NCBI GenBank assembly: GCA_012735585.1
Contig: JAAYGX010000077.1
Coordinates: forward strand, 1 to 64,000
Length of the DNA: 64,000 nucleotides
Reading direction: 5' to 3'
Source: Tissierella sp.
Lineage (GTDB): Bacteria > Bacillota > Clostridia > Tissierellales > Tissierellaceae
How positions within the stretch are numbered: position 1 is the stretch's first letter; each line of letters starts with the position of its first letter. A model generated the notes under the pieces. The model was not told the origin of the DNA. It ran no database searches and saw only the letters and a program-made list of their open reading frames with translations. Shown piece by piece: positions 8,579 to 16,101 of this stretch. Position numbers and translations under genes: made by a program.

Positions 8579-10237
8579 ATGTCATTTACAATAAGAGACT
8601 TTTTAAACTTAGATGTTGTAAGTACTGCTACAATTTTAACAGCTGAGGATACTGTTAGATATAAGTCCATTGAATCCATCTCCGTTATTGAGCTACCTGT
8701 AGAAAACTTTGTTCACAAAGATGAGTTGGTACTTACTACTTGTATTGGTTGTACTGATAACGATTCAGTATTTCTAAACTTCGTTAAGGATATTTATAAT
8801 TCTGGAGCCTCTGGTTTGGTTGTTTCAATTGGAAGATATGTAAAAAGTACTCCTCAATCTGTTATAGATTATGCAAACGATTTAAATTTTCCCATTATTG
8901 AATTACCGTGGAAGATTAGATTTGCCGGTATTATTGAGTCTGTGCTAACGGAAATTAATAATTCTAGACAAGCTAATTTAAAGATATTTGAGAATTTGCA
9001 AAAAAAACTTTTGACTTTATTTTTGAATGGTTCCACATTGTCAGAGGCTGCAGATTTAATATGTAAAGAGCTAGGAAATCAAGCAGTAATTGTTAACTCA
9101 TTGGGAATGGTTAAAGGGAATAGCATGGATTCAGATGAGTTATTGAAAATTATAGAACCACCTTTAAATATCTTATTTTCCGGTAAAAATCTGGATCAAT
9201 TGTCCAATTATGACTTTAAAGATATATATACCGTATATAGAATCCTCTCAAAGAATATGACCTATGGGTATCTTTATCTAAAAACTAAAGATGATGATGA
9301 TAATGATTATGTGAGAGATAATAAAGTCTTGGTGGTTCGACATATTGTATCTGCCATATCTTTATGGTTTGATAGAGAACAAACTATTTTTGAAACAGAA
9401 ATGCATCATAAAGATAAATATGTGTGGAATCTTATACAAGCTGATGATAGTCAACTTCAAGAACTCTATACCCAGTCTACTAGTTTGGGATACGATCTTT
9501 CTAAGCAATATATATGTATTGTTGGTTTGATCTCAAACTTTGAGAAATCCTATAATTTACAAAGGTCTAGTTTCTCATCATATGAAGAATGGAAGTTTAA
9601 TTGTGTGAAGACTGTAAAGTCTCAAATACTTAGAGTAGGTCAAACTATGGATCAGGACATAATGTTAACATATCAAGATGAGCGACTCATAATATTTTTA
9701 GAAGCTACGGATGATGATTTAGAAAAGTATTCAAATGATTTCATTGATATTATTGAAAGTAGAATAAAGCCTATCTATCCTCAATTAATCATATCATGGG
9801 GTATTGGTCTATATAAAAACTATTATTCTCATTTTAACAAAACATATTTAGATGCAAAAATATCTCTAGAATTTGGACGGAATGAAAGGGAGCCAGGTTT
9901 TAGACATATTTATCATAATACTAGCACTTATAGATTATTATCTATACTTTTGAATGATAATGAAACACTTGAAATAGTTAATAGTATCGTAGGTAATCTA
10001 GTTGAATATGATCAAGAAAATGGATTAGATATTATTAGGACTTTTAAGTCTTATATGGAAAATAAGGGTAATGTGAGTCAAACTGCCCGTGCACTTCATC
10101 TACATAGACAGTCTCTATTGTATAGACTTAAAAGAATCGAAGAAATTACACAGATGTCCCTTGAGAATGCTGATGATATATTTTTACTAGAACTATGTAT
10201 CAGATTGTGGGATAAGAAAAATGATTTGATATTATAG
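8579..10237 (+). CDS. PucR family transcriptional regulator
   Basis: 552-residue regulator. Residues about 1-120 match the PucR N-terminal ligand-sensing domain (starts TIRDFLNLDVVSTATIL; contains ELPVENFVHKDELVLTT). The middle is a GGDEF-like/CdaR-type region. The C-terminus carries the PucR helix-turn-helix (GNVSQTARALHLHRQSLLYR, then LKRIEEIT). The ATG has AGGAGG at 8565-8570. Family members act as ligand-responsive activators of purine, amino-acid or dipeptide catabolism genes. It is the only DNA-binding protein in the 0-11.6 kb block and lies among all six motif copies, so it is the best candidate to bind them. That assignment is inference; no ligand can be named. Confidence 0.9.
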   Translation: MSFTIRDFLNLDVVSTATILTAEDTVRYKSIESISVIELPVENFVHKDELVLTTCIGCTDNDSVFLNFVKDIYNSGASGLVVSIGRYVKSTPQSVIDYANDLNFPIIELPWKIRFAGIIESVLTEINNSRQANLKIFENLQKKLLTLFLNGSTLSEAADLICKELGNQAVIVNSLGMVKGNSMDSDELLKIIEPPLNILFSGKNLDQLSNYDFKDIYTVYRILSKNMTYGYLYLKTKDDDDNDYVRDNKVLVVRHIVSAISLWFDREQTIFETEMHHKDKYVWNLIQADDSQLQELYTQSTSLGYDLSKQYICIVGLISNFEKSYNLQRSSFSSYEEWKFNCVKTVKSQILRVGQTMDQDIMLTYQDERLIIFLEATDDDLEKYSNDFIDIIESRIKPIYPQLIISWGIGLYKNYYSHFNKTYLDAKISLEFGRNEREPGFRHIYHNTSTYRLLSILLNDNETLEIVNSIVGNLVEYDQENGLDIIRTFKSYMENKGNVSQTARALHLHRQSLLYRLKRIEEITQMSLENADDIFLLELCIRLWDKKNDLIL

Positions 10238-10272
10238 AAATGTGCTTGTGAATTTTCACAAGCACATTTATT
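10238..10272. terminator. Bidirectional terminator between pucR and megL
   Basis: AAATGTGCTTGTG (10238-10250) pairs with CACAAGCACATTT (10257-10269). A/T runs lie on both sides, between two convergent genes. Confidence 0.85.
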
Positions 10273-11475
10273 TTAGTTAACTTTTTCAGCTACTATTTTT
10301 AACGCTCTATCTAAGTCAGCAATTAAATCTTCTACATTCTCAACACCTACTGAAAGTCTTACTTGACCATCATAGATACCTACTGCTTCTCTTTCTTCTG
10401 TTGTCATATCAAAGTGGCTCATTGTAGGTGAATGTTGGATCAGTGAGTCTACATTACCTAAGCTTGTTGCTAAGCTTACTACTTCTAAATTATCCATTAA
10501 TACTTTTCCTGCTTCTATACCGCCTTTAACATCAACACTCATCAATCCACCAAAACCGCCTTTCATTTGTTTCTTTGCGATTTCATGGGTTGGATGGTGT
10601 GGTAATCCTGGGTAGTATACATTTTCTACTTGTGGATGATTCATTAAGAATTCTGCTACTTTCATTGCATTTGAACAGTGTTTTTCCATTCTTATTCCTA
10701 AGGTTTTCATTCCTTGCATTAATAACCATGCATCAAATGGTGATATTACTTGACCAAAACATTGTACAATTGGGAATCTTGCTCTATCCATTAGTTCTTT
10801 GCTTCCAGCAAGTACTCCTGCTACTACTGTACCATGTCCACAAAGGAATTTAGTTGCACTGTGAACTACAATATCTGCACCTAAAGTTAATGGATTTTGT
10901 AAATATGGTGATGCAAATGTACTATCTACTAGTAATTTTGCTCCAGCTTTGTGAGCTATTTCAGCTGCTCCCTCAATATCTGTTATTCTTAATGTTGGGT
11001 TTGCAGGCGTTTCTATATATACACATTTTGTATTTGGTTTGATAGCTGCTTCTATTTGTGATAAATCTGAAGTATCTACCATTGTCATTTCGATACCTAA
11101 GTCTGTTAATACATTTTTTACTAATGCAAATGTACATCCGTAGATTACATCTCCTGCTACTACGTGATCACCAGCTTTTAGTACTGTTAAAAGAGCTGTT
11201 GATATTGCAGCCATACCAGAACTAACTGCTAATGCTGCTTCTGCGTTTTCCATAATTGCGATTTTCTTTTCTAATTCTGCTTGTGTTGGACTACCAAATC
11301 TTGTATAAGTAAATCCTTGGTCTTGATTTTGGTTCAATCTGATTGCTTCTTCTGTATTTGGTAATACAAATGTTGATGTTTGATAAATAGGGCTTACGTG
11401 AGCACCTGTTACTGGGTCATGATATTGACCAGCATGTAGTGCCTTAGTGCTAAATCCCATGTCTTTGTAATCCAT
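10273..11475 (-). CDS. megL: Methionine gamma-lyase
   Basis: 400-residue Cys/Met-metabolism PLP enzyme. The PLP lysine is K209 in HSATKFLCGHG. C114 in YGCTFAL matches the cysteine diagnostic of methionine gamma-lyase (Cys116 in the Pseudomonas enzyme) and is replaced by other residues in cystathionine enzymes. The expected reaction converts L-methionine to methanethiol, ammonia and 2-oxobutyrate, a fermentable product. It is a single gene ending at a bidirectional terminator. Motif copy 6 lies 95 bases upstream, linking it to the amidohydrolase and racemase genes. The paralogue at 51055-52260 lacks the diagnostic cysteine. Confidence 0.9.
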   Translation of the reverse strand: MDYKDMGFSTKALHAGQYHDPVTGAHVSPIYQTSTFVLPNTEEAIRLNQNQDQGFTYTRFGSPTQAELEKKIAIMENAEAALAVSSGMAAISTALLTVLKAGDHVVAGDVIYGCTFALVKNVLTDLGIEMTMVDTSDLSQIEAAIKPNTKCVYIETPANPTLRITDIEGAAEIAHKAGAKLLVDSTFASPYLQNPLTLGADIVVHSATKFLCGHGTVVAGVLAGSKELMDRARFPIVQCFGQVISPFDAWLLMQGMKTLGIRMEKHCSNAMKVAEFLMNHPQVENVYYPGLPHHPTHEIAKKQMKGGFGGLMSVDVKGGIEAGKVLMDNLEVVSLATSLGNVDSLIQHSPTMSHFDMTTEEREAVGIYDGQVRLSVGVENVEDLIADLDRALKIVAEKVN

Positions 11476-11569
11476 ATAATTCTCCCCTTTATTTTATATA
11501 TATTTATACTAATAGTATTAGGATAGTTTTCCTAGCTAAGATTATAATATTACAACTGATCTTTTCATA

Positions 11570-11616
11570 CATCAGACGATTTGTATGAAATCTGCCATGT
11601 GATTTTAGTCAAATTT
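11570..11616 (-). promoter_or_regulatory. Bipartite motif copy 6 (upstream of megL)
   Basis: CATC at 11570-11573, TTGTATGAAAT at 11581-11591 and TAGTCAAATTT at 11606-11616. It lies 95 bases upstream of the megL start codon. An extra inverted TTCATAC sits just outside (11564-11570), making a local TTCATAC/GTATGAA inverted repeat. Confidence 0.6.
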
Positions 11617-11622
11617 GAACAT

Positions 11623-11651
11623 AAAAAAACCCTGCTCACTTTGCTGGGTTT
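11623..11651 (-). terminator. Terminator of the gin-like gene
   Basis: On the minus strand AAACCCAGC pairs with GCAGGGTTT and runs into a T-tract. The hairpin overlaps the stop codon at 11636-11638. Confidence 0.75.
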
Positions 11652-11827
11652 AATATAGCCTTTGGGCTTATGTAATAACTTAATAGTATGCGTATTAAAT
11701 TTTTGTATTTATCATATTCTTCATCTAAAATAGATATATTTGCAAACTCTTCAAAACAATCTTTACACATTGTTATCATAAATATATTTAAATTATCTCC
11801 TCTATTGCCACAAATATTACAATACAT
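11636..11827 (-). CDS. Gin-like sigma-factor inhibitor (CsfB family)
   Basis: 63-residue zinc-ribbon-like protein with two CxxC pairs (CNIC at residues 3-6, CKDC at about 21-24) followed by an acidic segment with EEYDKY. This matches the small sporulation protein Gin/CsfB, which holds sigma-G and sigma-E activity in check. In Bacillus subtilis csfB sits close to yaaL-bofA, and here bofA and yaaL are 0.9-1.4 kb away, so neighbourhood supports the call. It starts at an ATG preceded by AGGAG and ends inside its own terminator hairpin. The family is short and divergent, so the identification is probable rather than certain. Confidence 0.7.
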   Translation of the reverse strand: MYCNICGNRGDNLNIFMITMCKDCFEEFANISILDEEYDKYKNLIRILLSYYISPKAILNPAK

Positions 11828-11914
11828 ATAATCCTCTCCTTAGCATTTACTAGAATTATTGTCATTATAATATATTTTATTCAAAGACCTGTAATTTTGT
11901 GCTTGGCAGGGATT

Positions 11915-11946
11915 AAAAAAACAGATAATATTATTATCTGTTTTTT
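11915..11946 (-). terminator. Terminator of the L25/Ctc gene
   Basis: Near-perfect hairpin ACAGATAAT/ATTATCTGT flanked by A6 and T6 runs, just after the L25/Ctc stop. Confidence 0.85.
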
Positions 11947-11956
11947 ACTAGTTATT

Positions 11957-12586
11957 TTATTCTTCAGTTTCTTCTGTTCCAGTTTCCACTGCTTCATCTG
12001 ATTCGCCATCAGTTTCTTCTTCAACTACTGCTGAAGGTTCTGATAAAGTACATACTAATGTGTCTAAATCAGTTAATACTGTAACATCATCATTATTCGC
12101 AACATCTAAATCCTTAACATATAAAGGATCAGTAAATGTCATATCAGCAACATCCACATCAGCGGAGTTTGGAATATGATTTGGAAGACATTCTATCTCA
12201 ACTTGATCTAGCATTTGTGCTAATATTGATGGTTGAAGTTTTATACTATCTCTGTTTATTAGGTTCACTGGAATAAACATTTTGATAGTTTCGTTCATGT
12301 TTAATTCTTGGAAATCTACATGAAGTATTTGATTTTTTACAGGATGTCTTTGTATGTCCTTTACTATTACAGGATGTACTTCACCGTTTAAGTCTAAATC
12401 TATAATATTTGTAGTACCAGCCAATTTGAATGCTCTAGTAAATTCTTTTTCTGAAACCTGTACAACTAAGGTTTCACTACCTCTTTTGTAAATAACTCCT
12501 GGTAATGTACTATCTGCTCTCAATTTATTTACTTTATTGCTTCCGATATTTTCTCTTGATTCAATTTTCATCTTAATCGAACTCAT
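11957..12586 (-). CDS. rplY: Ribosomal protein bL25 (Ctc form)
   Basis: 209-residue two-domain Ctc-type L25. The N-terminal domain binds 5S rRNA (SRENIGSNKVNKLRADSTLP, then GVIYKRG). The C-terminal beta domain contains HVDFQELNMNE, and an acidic tail rich in Glu ends the protein, all typical of Ctc. It is a 50S subunit component and, in Bacillus, a general stress protein. It is a single gene with its own terminator. A GGGGG site lies about 12 bases upstream of the ATG at 12584-12586. Confidence 0.95.
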   Translation of the reverse strand: MSSIKMKIESRENIGSNKVNKLRADSTLPGVIYKRGSETLVVQVSEKEFTRAFKLAGTTNIIDLDLNGEVHPVIVKDIQRHPVKNQILHVDFQELNMNETIKMFIPVNLINRDSIKLQPSILAQMLDQVEIECLPNHIPNSADVDVADMTFTDPLYVKDLDVANNDDVTVLTDLDTLVCTLSEPSAVVEEETDGESDEAVETGTEETEE

Positions 12587-12679
12587 GACTCTTGAAACCC
12601 CCTCAATTCGTATAATATTATTTGTGGCATATAATCATATTTATATCATACTTTTCTAAATAATGCAAACAAGCACCCT

Positions 12680-12934
12680 TTATAACAACATTTGCAAAAT
12701 AAGTAGCAAAACAACTCCCGGAACTCCTAAAACCCCAACAATTACTGCATTAATAGGATTGATAACTATTGACAGTCCAAATAATCCACCAATAAAATTA
12801 AATATAAATAAAGCTACTCCACCGATTAATCCATTTATCATTAATTTGATCAAAACTTTAATAGGTATCACTAATAACATGCCTACAATATACAATATAA
12901 CTAGTCCTATTAAATAAGCCATTATATTACTCAT
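12680..12934 (-). CDS. bofA: Pro-sigma-K processing inhibitor BofA
   Basis: 84-residue membrane protein with two or three hydrophobic segments. The BofA pattern is seen in INGLIGGVALFIFNFIGGLF and INPINAVIVGVLGVPGVVLL. BofA sits in the outer forespore membrane of the mother cell and restrains SpoIVFB processing of pro-sigma-K. The yaaL (DUF2508) gene directly upstream on the same strand reproduces the order found in many endospore formers, where recR-yaaL-bofA are linked; recR is not in this window. The start codon ATG at 12932-12934 has a GGAGG site. Confidence 0.88.
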   Translation of the reverse strand: MSNIMAYLIGLVILYIVGMLLVIPIKVLIKLMINGLIGGVALFIFNFIGGLFGLSIVINPINAVIVGVLGVPGVVLLLILQMLL

Positions 12935-12992
12935 AAATTTCCCTCCTAATTCTATTATACTATAATATAGGACTAGACTTAGGATTTTATTA

Positions 12993-13229
12993 CTATTTGT
13001 TTTTCTCTTTAGCTAATTTTAGTAAATAGGCATATTTTCTTTTAGAAGCTTCTATTTCATATATGGCAAAATCCACCAAATCAGGATCCGTGGCAAAGTT
13101 AAAATAATTTTCTTTGTCCAACCATTCCTTTTGTGCCTTATAAATACTTTCCAACATCTCATCATTTTTTTGACTTTGCTTCTTGTGATAAATTCTTTCC
13201 TTAATAATATTTATCCTTTTAGATAGCAT
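12993..13229 (-). CDS. YaaL-like DUF2508 protein
   Basis: 78-residue DUF2508 (YaaL) protein of unknown function, commonly found between recR and bofA. It shows the family ending, with DPDLVDFAIYEIEASKRKYA and YLLKLAKE. The frame stays open upstream to 13301, but that part is the 57-nt repeat (13241-13298) read as protein. The ATG at 13227-13229 has GGAGG nine bases upstream and gives the normal family length, so it is the better start. The ribosome binding site abuts the repeat, which means repeat insertion or expansion has replaced the upstream region. Confidence 0.85.
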   Translation of the reverse strand: MLSKRINIIKERIYHKKQSQKNDEMLESIYKAQKEWLDKENYFNFATDPDLVDFAIYEIEASKRKYAYLLKLAKEKNK

Positions 13230-13240
13230 CCTAAACACCT

Positions 13241-13354
13241 CCAACCTTATTTTGTCGATATTCTCACGACATTCGGAGTGCGGAGCGTTTTTCTCCGCCA
13301 ACCTTATTTTGTCGATATTCTCACGACATTAGGAGTGCGGAGCGGTTTCCTCCG
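13241..13354 (+). repeat. 57-nt tandem repeat, pair 1 (two units)
   Basis: Two directly adjacent 57-nt units (13241-13297 and 13298-13354), nearly identical. Each starts CCAACCTTA, has a TGTCG/CGACA stem and ends in a CGGAG/CTCCG hairpin. A diverged pair lies at 13582-13695 on the far side of the tRNA. The arms covary between pairs, so hairpin structure is kept. Confidence 0.85.
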
Positions 13355-13466
13355 CCAGCCTTTGTTTTGATTCTTGACAGAAAAACAAAAGCTTATACTG
13401 AAATTATGGAAAAAGTATTATGAATTACAAAATAGATTTTTTCTCTGGACTAAATTATCATAAATA

Positions 13467-13495
13467 TTGAAATTTATTGATATTGATGTTATAAT
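13467..13495 (+). promoter_or_regulatory. Sigma-A promoter of the tRNA gene
   Basis: TTGAAA (13467-13472), 17 bases, TATAAT (13490-13495), ending 13 bases before the tRNA 5' end. Confidence 0.75.
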
Positions 13496-13508
13496 AGGTT
13501 CATATCTA

Positions 13509-13584
13509 GGGCGTTTAACTCAGTTGGTAGAGTGCTACCTCGACAAGGTAGAAGTCATTGGTTCGAGTCCAATATCGCCCACCA
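13509..13584 (+). tRNA. tRNA-Val (anticodon GAC), with atypical bases
   Basis: Cloverleaf is complete: acceptor GGGCG/CGCCC, D-arm ACTC/GAGT with GG in the loop, anticodon stem CTACC/GGTAG, T-arm ATTGG/CCAAT with TTCGA, and encoded CCA. The seven-base anticodon loop (TCGACAA) places GAC at 13542-13544. Two departures are visible. Position 33, almost always U in bacteria, is C, and acceptor pair 6-67 is T-T. It may be an unusual or decaying copy. A strong promoter precedes it, and the first three bases of the third 57-nt repeat unit are its CCA end. Confidence 0.88.
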
Positions 13585-13695
13585 ACATTAACTTGTCAAC
13601 GTTTTTCAGACATTAGGAGTATGGAGCGATTTCCTCCATCAACATTAACTTGTCAACGTTTTATAGACATTGGGAGTGGGGAGCGGTTTCCTCCG
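13582..13695 (+). repeat. 57-nt tandem repeat, pair 2 (two units)
   Basis: Units 13582-13638 and 13639-13695. They start CCAACATTAACTTGTCAACG or the same with TCA in place of CCA, with a TGTC/GACA stem and hairpins TGGAG/CTCCA and GGGGAG/CTCCGC. Relative to pair 1 the stem bases differ in compensating ways. The first unit begins on the CCA of the tRNA. Confidence 0.82.
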
Positions 13696-13703
13696 CCATA
13701 ACT

Positions 13704-13742
13704 AAAAAAAGCTGAACCCTTACCTTGGTTCAGCTTTTTTTT
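13704..13742. terminator. Terminator after yitT and the tRNA
   Basis: AAAAAAAGCTGAACC pairs with GGTTCAGCTTTTTTT. It is usable on both strands: by yitT (minus) and by a tRNA transcript (plus). Confidence 0.88.
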
Positions 13743-13745
13743 ATT

Positions 13746-14594
13746 TTAAAATGTATATCCTTCCCCGTGAACTTCATTTACAAGATTAACCCATATAAAT
13801 GCTTTTGGATCAACTTCCATAACTTTATTTCTAATGATTAAATACTCACTTCTAGGTACTACAGTATGTATGACTCTTTTTTCATTTTTTGAGAAACCAC
13901 CGGCTCCATATAATAAAGTAACTCCTCTACTCATTTCTTCAGTTATAAATTTACTTATAATATCTTCTTTTTCACTAATAATCGCAACTTGATACTTGGT
14001 GTTAAAGCCTGCTATTACCTTGTCTATTAATGTTGTGTTGACTAATATTCCAAGTAAAGAATATAATCCAACTTCTATGCCTAGTACTGTAATTGCTCCA
14101 ATTGCTACAATAGAATCTGCTATTAATAATGATTTTCCTATATTTAAATGTGTAAATTTGCTTATGATCATAGCTATAATGTCTGTTCCGCCAGTGGAAG
14201 CATTTTGATTAAAGATAATAGCCATTCCTACACTTGATATCAATACTCCATAGATTAAATTTACTAATAAATCATCTATAAGAGGACCACTCACTGGTAT
14301 TACAAGCTCAAGTATATATATTAAAGCAGAAAGTAATAAACTGTTGTAAATAGTTAGTCCTCCAAATTCCTTACCAATTACAATAAAGGCCAAAGTAAAT
14401 AATCCAATATTAAATATTATCATTATTAATCCCACTGGAATTTGTGGTAATAAGTTATTTATAATTATGGCTAATCCTGTAACCCCACCTGCTGCTAACT
14501 CAGCTGGTATAAGGAAAAAATACATTCCTAAGGCTGTTATTAATAAACCAAGATTTATAATTAAAAAAGATTTAGCACTTACTTTAAGTTTCAT
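13746..14594 (-). CDS. YitT family membrane protein
   Basis: 282 residues. An N-terminal block of about five membrane helices (starting near LIINLGLLITALGMYFFLIP) carries the GGVTGLAIIINNL and NASTGGTDIIAMI motifs of the DUF161 repeat. The C-terminus is a soluble DUF2179 domain (RGVTLLYGAGGFSKNEKRVI). These proteins are widespread in Firmicutes; their transport role is not established. The two DUF161-like repeats and length are standard. It shares a terminator with the tRNA transcript and is separated from the prenyltransferase-like gene by that gene's own terminator. Confidence 0.9.
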   Translation of the reverse strand: MKLKVSAKSFLIINLGLLITALGMYFFLIPAELAAGGVTGLAIIINNLLPQIPVGLIMIIFNIGLFTLAFIVIGKEFGGLTIYNSLLLSALIYILELVIPVSGPLIDDLLVNLIYGVLISSVGMAIIFNQNASTGGTDIIAMIISKFTHLNIGKSLLIADSIVAIGAITVLGIEVGLYSLLGILVNTTLIDKVIAGFNTKYQVAIISEKEDIISKFITEEMSRGVTLLYGAGGFSKNEKRVIHTVVPRSEYLIIRNKVMEVDPKAFIWVNLVNEVHGEGYTF

Positions 14595-14663
14595 TATATC
14601 CCTCTTTCCCCCAATTTTAGATTGTCACTTAATTAACACAAACATATTATATTGTCTAATTTA

Positions 14664-14699
14664 TAAAAAATCAACTCTCAATAATACATTATCGAGAGT
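14664..14699 (-). terminator. Terminator of the cis-prenyltransferase-like gene
   Basis: On the minus strand, ACTCTC...GAGAGT arms with inner ATAAT/ATTAT pairing are followed by a T-rich tract. Confidence 0.75.
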
Positions 14700-14707
14700 C
14701 TACACTT

Positions 14708-15352
14708 TTATCCTCCAAGGGTAATATCTTGTTTATCATACCAATTTATGGCTTCATTAAAATGTTCTCTTCTAAAGTCAGGCCAATAATCTTCTATGAT
14801 ATAAAAGTCTGAGTAGACTGCTTGTAAAGGCAGAAAACCACTTAGTCTACGTCTACCACCCCATCTAATTATCAAGTCTACCCTTGATATATCCTTTGAT
14901 TTTAATAAATTGATTGGGGTTTTAATATCCCCTTCTTCACTAATTATATTGCCAATATCCCATTTCCAATCATAGTTTACTAGGAAGTTAACTTTAACTC
15001 CACCATCTCCAAATCTCCTTCTAGTTCCTGTATATGGGATAAGCTCCTTGGGAAACATGTTGGAATTGGTATTCCCTATGACTAATAGATCTGCATTTTC
15101 TTTGGCTAATAGTTCCACTGCATCAATACAGGCTTTTGTAAAAGCCAATCTTTGAATTTTAGGCCGCTTTGTGTTATCTGCAGTAAATCCATAGAAAGTT
15201 AGCTCTTTTATACCCAAACCTTCACAGAGCTTAAAGACTTCCAAACCTGGATTCAATCCACTATCATATCCTTTTTCCTTGGTCATACCCTTGTCAATAG
15301 CCCAACGTCTATTTCCATCTGGAATAACACCTAAATGATCAGGCACTCTCAA
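14708..15352 (-). CDS. Divergent cis-prenyltransferase (UppS family) paralogue
   Basis: 214 residues, shorter than the usual 240-250 of undecaprenyl diphosphate synthase. The first motif is kept as VIPDGNRRWA (catalytic Asp at about residue 12). FYGFTADNTKRP and the C-terminal DLIIRWGGRRRLSGF are recognisable. In canonical enzymes the last motif reads SGE or GGE followed by HR or QR, with a magnesium-binding glutamate; here that position is arginine. A non-canonical or non-catalytic role is therefore possible, and the main cell-wall enzyme should be elsewhere. It begins at TTG (15350-15352), six bases after GGAGGG; a GTG two codons later is an alternative. It ends with its own terminator. Confidence 0.72.
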   Translation of the reverse strand: MRVPDHLGVIPDGNRRWAIDKGMTKEKGYDSGLNPGLEVFKLCEGLGIKELTFYGFTADNTKRPKIQRLAFTKACIDAVELLAKENADLLVIGNTNSNMFPKELIPYTGTRRRFGDGGVKVNFLVNYDWKWDIGNIISEEGDIKTPINLLKSKDISRVDLIIRWGGRRRLSGFLPLQAVYSDFYIIEDYWPDFRREHFNEAINWYDKQDITLGG

Positions 15353-15420
15353 ATTTATCCCTCCATTTCATTTAGGTATATTATTTCCATTATCATGAAA
15401 TTAATTCAATTATTAAGTTA

Positions 15421-15963
15421 CTAGAAATGTTTGGACCTGTCGCCGCCTATAAGTTTGGCTCTAGTACGAATCATACTTAAATGGGCCTTACCTATTTCTT
15501 TGATATCACTTCTTACAACTACTCCTACTCCCTTAATATGCATACCTATAAACACATCTCCTATATCGATCCCAGCCTTTACTCCTACATGTTCTACTAC
15601 TACTGGGTTATCTAATAATTCCATAGCTGCAGTTGCAAATCCACCACCTGCTGATTGGATAGGAACTACATTTACCGGTTCTAAATTATGTTTTTTAGCG
15701 TATTCTTTTTCAACTACCAAAGCACGATTGATATGTTCACAAGATTGGATAACCGGATATATTTTATTTTCTTTTAGTATGGTCACTATTGCATTTACTA
15801 CTGTTTCTGCAACTTCCATATTAGTAGATGAACCTAAGTGTTCACCAATGATCTCACTGGTACTTCCACCAATAACTATTGCTTCGCCTTCTTCTAATTT
15901 TGCTGCTTCTAGTAATTCCATTGTAACTTGTTTTACGTCTTTTTCTATTTGAACTAAATCCAT
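15421..15963 (-). CDS. YwlG-like conserved protein (TIGR01440 family)
   Basis: 180-residue protein of the UPF0340/YwlG family, which has no established function. Characteristic stretches are EAIVIGGSTSEIIGEHLGS, VIQSCEHINRALVVE and DIGDVFIGMHIKGVGVVVR. Length is normal for the family and the ATG follows AGGAGG. It is transcribed divergently from the DUF4349 lipoprotein gene. Confidence 0.87.
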   Translation of the reverse strand: MDLVQIEKDVKQVTMELLEAAKLEEGEAIVIGGSTSEIIGEHLGSSTNMEVAETVVNAIVTILKENKIYPVIQSCEHINRALVVEKEYAKKHNLEPVNVVPIQSAGGGFATAAMELLDNPVVVEHVGVKAGIDIGDVFIGMHIKGVGVVVRSDIKEIGKAHLSMIRTRAKLIGGDRSKHF

Positions 15964-16029
15964 AATTACTCCTCCTTATCTTTTCTTATATATTGTACCA
16001 CTTTCTTTCCTAATAATCATTATACCCCT

Positions 16030-16080
16030 TTACAGTTGTAACTAATTTGTATCCACATATTTCTTTCAATATTATATAAT
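16030..16080 (+). promoter_or_regulatory. Palindromic operator/promoter upstream of the DUF4349 gene
   Basis: Palindrome TTACAGTTGTAA (16030-16041) is followed by CTAATTTGTATC and then ATATTATATAATTA, giving a TTGTAT-like -35 and an AT-rich -10. The same arrangement recurs at 17048-17100. TACA-nn-TGTA operators are known for BlaI/CopY- and GntR-type repressors; which regulator acts here is unknown. Confidence 0.55.
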
Positions 16081-16101
16081 TAGCTAAAGGAGTTGATTAA
16101 A

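Noticed and set aside
13230-13301. N-terminal extension of the YaaL-like protein
   Set aside because: The extra 24 codons are the 57-nt repeat read in frame; the ATG at 13227-13229 has a proper GGAGG site and gives the normal family length.
13241-13695. CRISPR array
   Set aside because: The units are directly adjacent with no unique spacers, only two per cluster, and they form hairpins unlike CRISPR repeats; no cas genes are present.
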